A DNA stretch of 64,000 nucleotides from positions 186,001-250,000 of the forward strand of contig CAKVAS010000003.1 in assembly GCA_934725015.1 (NCBI GenBank). The letters run 5' to 3'. The notes beneath the pieces are model-generated. The model saw nothing but the letters and a program-made list of their open reading frames with translations, was not told where the DNA came from and did no database searches. Shown here piece after piece: positions 37,285-44,579 of this stretch. The position numbers and the translations under genes were made by a program. The stretch's first letter is position 1, and the number at the start of each line of letters is the position of its first letter. Origin of the DNA: an uncultured Bacteroidales bacterium. GTDB lineage: Bacteria; Bacteroidota; Bacteroidia; Bacteroidales; UBA932.

Positions 37285-39072
37285 TCACCTGCACAGTTTC
37301 ACGCCATCTGGAACGGATATGTCCGAGTGAACACTGCCGTCGGGCTGTCTTTCGTGGCGGACGCGAATCGGGCCGTATGGGGTCGGGAAAGTACCCTCCG
37401 CCCAGTCGAGGTCGCCGAGATGCGGGGTTATACGGACCTTCGTGCAGCCCGGCTCCACTATTTCGACGCCGAGCACATGATGGCTCAGCCATGCCGTAGG
37501 TCCCGATGCCCAGCCGTGGCAGAGGCTATGGCGGAAACCTTGGTAGCAGTAGGCGCCGAAGTCTCCGTGGATGTCCTTCTTGCCTTTAGGCACGAGATTG
37601 TCAATGCCGGCGGCGTCCGGAAGCCAGTCGAGGTTGAAATCCTCCCAGAATGTCGTCGCGCCGAGGTCGAGCATCGCGCCCCAGTAGCTGCGGATGATGT
37701 CGAGAGCTCCCTGCCAGTCGCCGGCGCGGGCCATCGCCTCAAGCATCAGGTAGCCGTAGAATGTGGAGAAACCGTGACCGCCGTTGACGCTCAGAATGTC
37801 CCTGTCCGCCTTTTTCGCATCCGTAAGACCTGCAAGCGTCATCAGAGCCGCCGCCTGTTTTGAACCCGGGGCATCGGGAGCCACGCCTGATTTCAGAAAT
37901 TCCTTATATATCTTCGGCGCGGCCTTGGACAGGCGTTTCTCCGCATCAGCGCAGTCGGCGGCAAGCGCCGCGTCGTCGAAAATGGACGCAAATTCCTGCC
38001 CGGCCTGCATCGCCCACACCATCAGGGCCTGAAGCCCGGCGTTCTTCGCCAGATCATTCTCCTGCGACGGCCAGTCAAGAAAGCGCATCCCGTCGAGACA
38101 TTCGCGTCCGTCGGAGCCTATTTTCCCCATAAGCTGACGAAGCAGACCGGTGATATATTCCTTTGAACCAAGAAGATAGCCCTTGTCTCCGGTGTGCCGG
38201 TACCACGCCTGATGACAGAGCATCCACCAGATTGAATAGGACGAGAACTCGCCGTTCATCCAGTTCGGGAGCGGAGTCGTGTCGCGCATCCAGTCGAGTG
38301 TCTTGGGGACAACCTCGTTGTAACCGAAGACAGAAGCCACGGTCAGCACCTCCGGGTAGGAATCGCCCATCCACACGAGGCGGTCGCGCTTTATTCCCTC
38401 TATGAGAAAGTTCTGCATGCAGAGGTGCACCGTGTAGGCTCCGGTCTCCCAAATCCTGTCCAGACGCTCGTCGCTGCAACGGAAGGTTCCGGCATATTCA
38501 AGGTCACGCATGATGGAGATTGCGCGGACCTCCTTAATCTTCACCGTCCTGCCCGGCTCGGCAAGGTCGATGCGCACGAAACGGAAGCCGGAGTTGCCGA
38601 TTTCCACCGCGCCCATCATCGGAAGCGATATTACCTGGTCGCGCATGGCGTGGTCGTTCGTCGCCCCGCCCTTTCCGCCGACATCGGACATCGCCTCGGA
38701 TGCGGACTCGCCATAGCGCACCCGAACCTGAACCGGACCGCCGGGAAACCAGCCTGTCACAATCTGGAGACCGCCGTGCAGTTCCTTCCCGAAGTCGAGC
38801 AGCACTCCCGGAGCGACACCGCTTTCCGACGAGGCACCGTTCTCCGACGACAGGACGCAGTAGGACGTCGGAGTGTCGTTGTTGCAGTAGGCCTGCCCGT
38901 TGCCCGGCTTGAGCAGGACATCGGCGAGCTGCACTCCCGCATCGCTCTGCCACACGACCCGGACCGGTGAAATGTACGTCCTCGAACGAGGGTCACGTTC
39001 CTGAGCGTTCAGAGTGGAGATTCCGCAAAGCAGAAGAGCTGTCGAAATGAGAAAATGATGAAATTTTGTCAT
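37285..39072 (-). CDS. alpha-L-rhamnosidase-like glycosidase (GH78-type), secreted
   Basis: 595 residues from MTKFHHFLIS at 39072, a clean signal peptide ending STLNAQ. The N-terminal beta domain (about 25-210) precedes a six-hairpin alpha/alpha barrel with KRDRLVWMGDSYPE (about 250-263), the GH78 signature region of the form DRLxWxGD, and a C-terminal beta domain (VEPGCTKVRITPHLGDLDWAEG). Removes terminal alpha-L-rhamnose in characterised relatives. It is the first gene of the operon and has the 30-bp element shared with the locus at 54.8 kb in front of it. The protein is shorter than many GH78 enzymes, so substrate is uncertain. Confidence 0.82.
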   Translation of the reverse strand: MTKFHHFLISTALLLCGISTLNAQERDPRSRTYISPVRVVWQSDAGVQLADVLLKPGNGQAYCNNDTPTSYCVLSSENGASSESGVAPGVLLDFGKELHGGLQIVTGWFPGGPVQVRVRYGESASEAMSDVGGKGGATNDHAMRDQVISLPMMGAVEIGNSGFRFVRIDLAEPGRTVKIKEVRAISIMRDLEYAGTFRCSDERLDRIWETGAYTVHLCMQNFLIEGIKRDRLVWMGDSYPEVLTVASVFGYNEVVPKTLDWMRDTTPLPNWMNGEFSSYSIWWMLCHQAWYRHTGDKGYLLGSKEYITGLLRQLMGKIGSDGRECLDGMRFLDWPSQENDLAKNAGLQALMVWAMQAGQEFASIFDDAALAADCADAEKRLSKAAPKIYKEFLKSGVAPDAPGSKQAAALMTLAGLTDAKKADRDILSVNGGHGFSTFYGYLMLEAMARAGDWQGALDIIRSYWGAMLDLGATTFWEDFNLDWLPDAAGIDNLVPKGKKDIHGDFGAYCYQGFRHSLCHGWASGPTAWLSHHVLGVEIVEPGCTKVRITPHLGDLDWAEGTFPTPYGPIRVRHERQPDGSVHSDISVPDGVKLCR

Positions 39073-39128
39073 ATAAAACTTTAGTGTTAAATCATGTTGT
39101 CCGGGCATAGGGAATACCTACATTATTA

Positions 39129-39150
39129 CAAATATCGGAATATTATTCCG
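39129..39150 (-). promoter_or_regulatory. promoter core of the GH78/GH37/GH127 operon with dyad
   Basis: CAAATATC on the plus strand (39129-39136; minus GATATTTG, one base off TAnnTTTG) and, overlapping its end, a 7-bp inverted repeat CGGAATA-T-TATTCCG (39136-39150). No TTG lies at the usual distance upstream, which fits an activator-dependent promoter. Confidence 0.5.
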
Positions 39151-39167
39151 CCGTAAAGCAGACAATA

Positions 39168-39197
39168 TGATTTAAGACTTTAGTTTTTTGACACAAA
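39168..39197 (-). promoter_or_regulatory. 30-bp shared regulatory element, copy A
   Basis: Contains GATTTAAGACTTTAG and TTTTTGACACAAA. It is identical at 29 of 30 positions to 54789-54818, and in both places it begins exactly 39 bp from the first base of CAAATAT. Likely binding site of a common activator (inference). Confidence 0.7.
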
Positions 39198-39230
39198 TCA
39201 TCGCGCCCTCTTGACGCCCCGAACTATACA

Positions 39231-40790
39231 TCACCCGACAATCCACTTCTCGACGGTGCGGGTCTGCGAGGAGATGTTCACGCCGACCTTGACGAACCTC
39301 TTGCCGTCCTCGAATTTGTATGGAAGCATATAGCCCTTCTCGTCTATCTGCTTCAGAGCGTCCTCCGCGCTGCCGTCGACCTTGAACTCGAAGACATAGA
39401 TGCTGTTGTCCGTGCGGCAGAGAGCATCGGCGCGGCCTATGGCGGTCTTGACCTCCGTCTGAATGTAGAAGCCGAGGAGGGAGAATATAAGGTAGATGAT
39501 GGTCTGGTAGTGCTTCTCGCTCTTGTTCTCAAGGTCGTTCGGGATGCCCGCGAGGTAGGCCTGGAGCTTCGACATCGCGAGGTCGATGTCCTGCGAGTCC
39601 ATGGCGGCGTAGAAATGCGCGACGAAGCCCGAGGCCGTGGCCGCCTTGCTCGGGTACTCGTTGAGAAGACCCCTCGTGAAGCCTATCTTCACCTCCTTGT
39701 TCGGGTAGCCGAGAGTGTAGAGCTGCATGCGGGTGTCGTAGGACTTGATGGTCAGGTAGCCCGTCTGGTAGAGCATCGGGAGGGAGTTGTCAGAGATTTC
39801 CGGAGAGACGTCGAAGTCGGACTGAGGGACAAGCGGCAGGCTGTCCAGCTCGGTCTCGTCTATCGGGTTGCGGCGGAGGCGCTCATAAAGGTAGGTCGGC
39901 GTTCCCGTGTCGAACCAGTAGCTGCCGAAGCGCTTCTCGTTCAGGGATTTGATGAGACTGAACGGATTGTAGATGTCTTCGGATCTGTAGCTGAAATGGT
40001 ATCCGTCGTAGTTGTCCTTCAACCCCTCCAGAGCCTCTTCGTAACTGATGCCCTGTTCATCTGCAAGTGCCTGAATCTGCTCCCGCATATTCGTCTCCAT
40101 TTCAGACTGCGAGATTCCGCATATCGCCGAATACTCCGGCATCATGGAAATGTTCTGAAGATTGTTCAGTTCACTGAATATGCTCAGCTGCGCGAACTTG
40201 TTGATGCCCGTGATGAACACAAACCGCAGGTAAGGGTCGAGGCTCTTTATCGGGCTGTAGAAGTTACGCATTATGTAACGCAGAGGTTCGAGCCTCTGCT
40301 TGTCGTTCATGACATCCAGCAGCGGCGCGTCGTACTCGTCGATGATGATTACAGCGCGCTCGCCGGTCTGCTCAAATGAGCGGGTGACAAGTCCTTCAAG
40401 TCTCTGGTTCACATTCACATCCTTCTCGCCGCGTCCGTAAATCTGCTCATAGACGTATAGTTTCTTGTCAAGTTCTTCAAGCAACTGTGCCTCGTCCTTA
40501 TGCTTCGCCGACGACATATCGAAATGAAACACCGGATGCCTCGTCCACTCCTTTTTCATCTCCCCGGCCTTCAGCCCCTCGAAAAGTTCCTTCTTGCCCT
40601 CGAAATAACAATGGAATGTCGATGACAGCAGGGACTTTCCGAAACGGCGCGGACGGCTCAGGAACACATATTTGTAAGTCGTGGCTATATCATGCACATA
40701 ACCGGTCTTGTCCACATACAGATAATTGTCCGACACGATGTCGTCAAACGTCTGCACCCCGATAGGGAATAATTTCTTGCCATTCTCCAT
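39231..40790 (-). CDS. AAA-ATPase-like/PD-(D/E)XK nuclease-superfamily protein, copy 2
   Basis: 519 residues, plainly a paralogue of the protein at 6794-8365 along its whole length. Same features: LFPIGVQTFDDIVSDN start region, RPRRFGKSLLSSTFH variant Walker A (about 47-61), VIIIDEYDAPLLDVMND, NYDGYHFSYRSEDIYNPFS, and the C-terminal nuclease-like core GRADALCRTDNSIYVFEFK with D, E and K. Function not established. The gene has an ideal promoter inside the 3' neighbour's flank and stands next to a toxin-antitoxin-like pair. Confidence 0.88.
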   Translation of the reverse strand: MENGKKLFPIGVQTFDDIVSDNYLYVDKTGYVHDIATTYKYVFLSRPRRFGKSLLSSTFHCYFEGKKELFEGLKAGEMKKEWTRHPVFHFDMSSAKHKDEAQLLEELDKKLYVYEQIYGRGEKDVNVNQRLEGLVTRSFEQTGERAVIIIDEYDAPLLDVMNDKQRLEPLRYIMRNFYSPIKSLDPYLRFVFITGINKFAQLSIFSELNNLQNISMMPEYSAICGISQSEMETNMREQIQALADEQGISYEEALEGLKDNYDGYHFSYRSEDIYNPFSLIKSLNEKRFGSYWFDTGTPTYLYERLRRNPIDETELDSLPLVPQSDFDVSPEISDNSLPMLYQTGYLTIKSYDTRMQLYTLGYPNKEVKIGFTRGLLNEYPSKAATASGFVAHFYAAMDSQDIDLAMSKLQAYLAGIPNDLENKSEKHYQTIIYLIFSLLGFYIQTEVKTAIGRADALCRTDNSIYVFEFKVDGSAEDALKQIDEKGYMLPYKFEDGKRFVKVGVNISSQTRTVEKWIVG

Positions 40791-40813
40791 AACTCAAATT
40801 TTTACTCCGGCTT

Positions 40814-40843
40814 CAAAGATAACGCTTTTTGTTTGATAATCAA
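40814..40843 (-). promoter_or_regulatory. promoter of the second PD-(D/E)XK gene
   Basis: Minus-strand TTG (40841-40843), 19 bp, TATCTTTG (40814-40821): exact consensus and spacing. It begins directly after the stop codon of the upstream gene (40844). Confidence 0.75.
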
Positions 40844-41212
40844 TTATTGTTTCGGATACTTCACAGAAGCCTCATCGTTCAGAAGCATAGCCCTTTCAGC
40901 CGCAGACATTCCATATCCGTCAACAAGACGACGATACCTTTTTACAGTAATTACATCCTCGCCCAACACTGTTTCAATAAATGAAATTGTACGAATGGTA
41001 AAATTATGAGTACCGCTCATCCATTTGGATATTTCAGACTCTTTTTTCCCCGCAGCCTTTGCGAAGTCCGCCTGACTCCACCCTTTGCGTCTGAGAATTT
41101 CATTTATGCGTCCAGCTATTGCAAAGGAGCGCTCGCTCTCACGCCGAGTTTTTTCAGGAACCGCTGCAAGCATTTCGGCGAAAATCGGATTGACATAGCC
41201 ATTCTTTTCCAT
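40844..41212 (-). CDS. XRE-family helix-turn-helix protein, likely antitoxin
   Basis: About 122 residues from MEKNGYVNP (41212); an ATG five codons earlier would overlap the upstream gene by 14 bp. Residues about 40-95 hold an HTH_3 domain: INEILRRKGWSQADFAKAAG, then SEISKWMSGTHNFTIRTI. It follows an unknown 164-residue protein on the same promoter. This order (toxin first, HTH protein second) is seen in HigBA-type modules. The DNA is AT-rich relative to neighbours. Confidence 0.75.
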   Translation of the reverse strand: MEKNGYVNPIFAEMLAAVPEKTRRESERSFAIAGRINEILRRKGWSQADFAKAAGKKESEISKWMSGTHNFTIRTISFIETVLGEDVITVKRYRRLVDGYGMSAAERAMLLNDEASVKYPKQ

Positions 41213-41213
41213 A

Positions 41214-41708
41214 TCACTGAATTTCAATTGTCAAATTATAAATAGCGGAAGCCACATCCATCCCATCTTCCTCCATATCCGTCAGAACCTTGTCAATGGA
41301 CTGCAATATTCTCACCTTTTCAAGGAGAGTGGGATCTTCCTCATAAGTCCTCGTTTTCTTCTCCCCGCCACCGCCAAGAATGAGCAAGGAATCGGACATT
41401 CTGATACAATACAGTCGTAATGTGCCACATTTACCTTTTCGCCGCGGAGAAGTCAACAAAGGCATCGCACACACTCGGTCGGAGAAATTTCCTTCCGGAC
41501 GGAAGAATGATTCCAGCACTCCTTCATTTCCTATTCCATTAATTGACACCAAAATAGAATCTAAATCTTTCTTCAAAGGCAACGACTTCGTATCCTTATA
41601 CTCAATCAGAAACTCTTCTGTCTCTGTCAAGGTATTACCATTAAGCCGGATTGAAAATATATCCGCCTTCTCCGTCAAAAGAAACGGCACAAACTCGACA
41701 CTTCTCAT
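41214..41708 (-). CDS. hypothetical protein, possible toxin partner of the HTH gene
   Basis: 164 residues, no signal peptide or membrane segment. I do not recognise the family with confidence. The region CGTLRLYCIRMSDSLLILGG (about 93-112) followed by a Lys-rich segment GGEKKTRTYEEDP and a C-terminal helix resembles the beta-strand core of RelE/HigB-like toxins (strand RLxxxR, then a hydrophobic strand, then basic KK). The gene has its own consensus promoter and is followed without a gap by an HTH gene. Base composition is clearly more AT-rich than the glycan genes on both sides. Confidence 0.6.
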   Translation of the reverse strand: MRSVEFVPFLLTEKADIFSIRLNGNTLTETEEFLIEYKDTKSLPLKKDLDSILVSINGIGNEGVLESFFRPEGNFSDRVCAMPLLTSPRRKGKCGTLRLYCIRMSDSLLILGGGGEKKTRTYEEDPTLLEKVRILQSIDKVLTDMEEDGMDVASAIYNLTIEIQ

Positions 41709-41725
41709 ATAAGAATAATTTACTA

Positions 41726-41755
41726 CAAAAATAAGAGTAATTATTTATATATCAA
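41726..41755 (-). promoter_or_regulatory. promoter of the toxin-antitoxin-like pair
   Basis: Minus-strand TTG (41753-41755), 19 bp, TATTTTTG (41726-41733): exact consensus and spacing, about 18 bp before the start codon. The 120-bp gap also is the 3' flank of the glycan locus; I see no clear terminator in it. Confidence 0.7.
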
Positions 41756-41828
41756 AGCATCTACAAATTATTTTCTTGACATATAAGTTAAGGATCGAAA
41801 TCGTCAACAACGGCGATGCGATGTCTTT

Positions 41829-42986
41829 CTAAAGTTCATTTTCCTTGCAGCAGCGCACTGAATAGCCGTTGCTTCGGGATATTACGTAAAATTCGTTTGC
41901 GACCTGAAGGTCACCGCTATAATTGAAATAGAAAATCCAGGCGGAGTTTTTGCCGGTGTTTTCTGTGGCTGTCCAGTAATAGCCGTAAGTATATACGCGG
42001 ACATTGCTCAGACGAAAATCGCTGTTGGAGAGAATGCCGGCACCCGGATACCAGATGGACTCCGACGAGCCGAGTATGCCGCCGAATTCAATGCCCTTGT
42101 TTTTCTTATCGACTGTGTAGCCCGTAAGACGTCCTGATTTGCCCAGAGCTTTCTTCCAGACATCATTGCTGCCGCCGTCCGGAACCCTCCACCCTGCAGG
42201 ACACGGGTCATAAACAGTCTTCTGCGACGCCCAGTTGCCGTCGGGAAGACAGTTATTCTCTCCCGTGTAGAACGTCATCGGATTTTCCTTCGCAGCATCA
42301 TTTGAAACCTGAGAATCACTCGCGGTCCATTCGCCCGTTGAAAGAGCCTTCTCGTTCTCGTCAATGTCGGAAGAGCCGAGGAACGGGTCCTTCCTGCCCC
42401 ACTGGTAGAAAAGGCCGAGTGCTCCGACATTGCCCGGAGTTGCGGACAATGCGCCGAGATTGCGGTCCATCATTGTCCCCGCGCCCTTGAAATACTCCTG
42501 TTCCTTCCAGCCTTCCTTCGAGCACCAGATGTGCCATGACCAGAGGATTTTGCCGTCGGAATTGCGGGCGGCAATCACAGCATTCCCTTCAGAGAATGTC
42601 TCCGGAGTCGCGAAGCGCACGAAGCCGTCCTTGAAGGAGACTGAGGAAATGAGAGTTCCCGCTGCCGGAGCCACATTCGTTCCGAAAGACTCCCAAAGGA
42701 CATCAACGTCCGAAACATCCCCGACCGCATTGTCAGAATTGCCCTGCACAGCCTTGAACTTGTAGTCTCCCGCGTCCGAGACAAGATAGCAGTTGGCCGT
42801 GCCGTCCTTTGAAAGATCCTTGTAGGCAGGTTCCTCAATAACAGGCGGTAGCACAGGCTCCGGTTCGGGTTCCGGAGTGACAACGGCTTTTTTGCAGGAA
42901 GGTGCGACAAGCGCGAATGACAATGCCGCAATAACCGGGAATGCCAGTCCGCAGCGTCTTAAACTTGAAATTCCAGACCGTATCAT
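41829..42986 (-). CDS. lipoprotein with Fib_succ_major domain
   Basis: 385 residues from MIRSGISSLRRCG (42986). Lipobox region FALVAPSC, followed by a Pro/Glu linker (PEPEPEPVLPP). The C-terminal half is the Fibrobacter succinogenes major paralogous domain: YDPCPAGWRVPDGG (about 275-288), GYYWTATENTGKNSAW, and the end segment RSNGYSVRCCKE. Such domains are found on surface proteins of Bacteroidota with suspected carbohydrate-binding roles. It is the last gene of the glycan locus that starts at 54.8 kb, with 75 bp to the previous gene. Confidence 0.82.
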   Translation of the reverse strand: MIRSGISSLRRCGLAFPVIAALSFALVAPSCKKAVVTPEPEPEPVLPPVIEEPAYKDLSKDGTANCYLVSDAGDYKFKAVQGNSDNAVGDVSDVDVLWESFGTNVAPAAGTLISSVSFKDGFVRFATPETFSEGNAVIAARNSDGKILWSWHIWCSKEGWKEQEYFKGAGTMMDRNLGALSATPGNVGALGLFYQWGRKDPFLGSSDIDENEKALSTGEWTASDSQVSNDAAKENPMTFYTGENNCLPDGNWASQKTVYDPCPAGWRVPDGGSNDVWKKALGKSGRLTGYTVDKKNKGIEFGGILGSSESIWYPGAGILSNSDFRLSNVRVYTYGYYWTATENTGKNSAWIFYFNYSGDLQVANEFYVISRSNGYSVRCCKENEL

Positions 42987-43061
42987 TACGTTCCTTATTT
43001 TATAAACCCTATGGCAGGACACGAAGATGCCTGCCACAGGGCACATCACATTCCTTTATCT

Positions 43062-44555
43062 CTACTCTGCGACAATTGAGACCGTACGCTTTGCAACATT
43101 CATGGTAACGGTATATTCCGCCGTTTCCTTGATGCTTATCTGGCCGGTATAGCCGGAAATCTTGAAGATTCTGTCCTGAAGAGGAGTTGCCTTGGAAACA
43201 TAGCCGTAGCTTCCGGTAAGGGCGCACCACCTGTCTGAAATCGGGCTGTCAACAAGGAAGTTGATGAGCTTGCTGTCACCGGCCGCGTCTCCCTCAAGGG
43301 TTCCGGTCCATGTCCATACGTCAGAGCCTGATGCCTTTTCCATTGCAGGACCCTCTCCCCAGCCGAACTGGGAACCTGTAAGATGGATGGCCGTCACATC
43401 CGAATACTTGTCGTCGAGCTCGACGACTTCAATCGCAACCGTCATATTGTTCAGGTCGAGCGTAACCTTGTATTTTCCTGGAGCAGTCGCAGAGAACAGT
43501 TCCGGAACATCAGATGACTGCTTGTCGGAAACCTTCATTTCAATCGAAGTCGTATTTACCTCATAGGCCTCCACAGGGAAATATGTAGTCTGCTCGTTAT
43601 GCCAGTTCACGCCCTTCACGAAACGGAATGAATTGTCCTTTACAGGACCGTCGCCCTCTCTCACCCAATTGATATGTCCGGTCCACTCGAAGATGTTGGA
43701 AGAAGTCTCGGTAAACTTCTCCGAATCACCCCAGTTCCAGCCTTCCTCAAGGGCGTTGCCCATAATGTAGAGACCGACAGGCTTGACATCAACGGAGAAC
43801 TCCTTCACAGCACCGGCAGCAAGAACCGCTTCGTCTTCAAAAGTAACCTTGTCGAAGATGATGCCGTTCACCTTAATCTTAAGTTCCGCACCCTTTGCAA
43901 AGGTCACGGGAGCGATCGGGATTACAAACGTCACCGTCTCGCCGGCAGGGACTTCAATCGCAGCTTCCGCATTCACGACGTTAGTTTCCTCCGTTGCCGT
44001 CAGCACCGGAGCCTCCGCAGTGAGGTCAACGGTGTATTTGCCGCCAATCTTGCAAGCCTCCTGAGCCTCCAGTCCATAAGAGGAAATGGTCGCCTTTTCT
44101 GAAGTCACGTTCTTGCAGGCAACCTTCACATACGCCGCAAGAGAAGTCATGGCGATTTCAGGGGCGGCTGTCTTGGATGCGGCTGCCTTCACCTTTCCGA
44201 AAAGCGGGGCGGCCGTTCCGTCAAGCGTCACAGGATAGGCCGAAAGTTCAGCGCCTGCGGAATAAGGATATGCGGCAATCCACTCATACTCCTTGCCGTC
44301 CTCGACCACCTCGGCGAGGTTTCCCCTGAACACGTCGCCGGAAAGTTTGAATTCCCCGTCAGATACGACAGCGTCGCCCGCCGAGTGGAAAAGCGCTATG
44401 GATGAATTTTCATCCCATGATGCGTCAGCTATGGTAGCCTTCACTGAAAAGTCGCCCGAAATGGTATCCGGACCTGTAGGCTGGTTGTCCTTGTTGCAAG
44501 ACACTGCGGTCACCGCCGCAAGCGCCATTGCGATTGTTAAAATTCTGTGGTTCAT
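43062..44555 (-). CDS. SusE/SusF-like surface glycan-binding lipoprotein
   Basis: 497 residues. Lipobox AVSC (Cys20). Residues about 30-255 resemble a fimbrillin-like or Ig-like N-terminal domain. The C-terminal half has two SusE/SusF-type starch-binding-like modules, opening with VGLYIMGNALEEGWNWG (about 265-281) and IHLTGSQFGWGEG (about 390-402), each with Trp residues spaced as in carbohydrate-binding sites. It lies just after the GH97 gene. It should hold the glycan at the surface. Confidence 0.8.
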   Translation of the reverse strand: MNHRILTIAMALAAVTAVSCNKDNQPTGPDTISGDFSVKATIADASWDENSSIALFHSAGDAVVSDGEFKLSGDVFRGNLAEVVEDGKEYEWIAAYPYSAGAELSAYPVTLDGTAAPLFGKVKAAASKTAAPEIAMTSLAAYVKVACKNVTSEKATISSYGLEAQEACKIGGKYTVDLTAEAPVLTATEETNVVNAEAAIEVPAGETVTFVIPIAPVTFAKGAELKIKVNGIIFDKVTFEDEAVLAAGAVKEFSVDVKPVGLYIMGNALEEGWNWGDSEKFTETSSNIFEWTGHINWVREGDGPVKDNSFRFVKGVNWHNEQTTYFPVEAYEVNTTSIEMKVSDKQSSDVPELFSATAPGKYKVTLDLNNMTVAIEVVELDDKYSDVTAIHLTGSQFGWGEGPAMEKASGSDVWTWTGTLEGDAAGDSKLINFLVDSPISDRWCALTGSYGYVSKATPLQDRIFKISGYTGQISIKETAEYTVTMNVAKRTVSIVAE

Positions 44556-44579
44556 AAAGTTAAAATTATTAAATGGTGT

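Noticed and set aside
37259..37492. 78-codon upstream extension of the SGNH-GH37 gene
   Set aside because: It overlaps the end of the GH78-like gene, is Arg/Pro-rich and lies before a perfect lipoprotein signal peptide starting at 37258.
6794..40790. the two PD-(D/E)XK genes as ends of one composite mobile element
   Set aside because: The DNA between them holds essential ribosomal genes, rpoA and secY, and I saw no terminal inverted repeats or target duplications.
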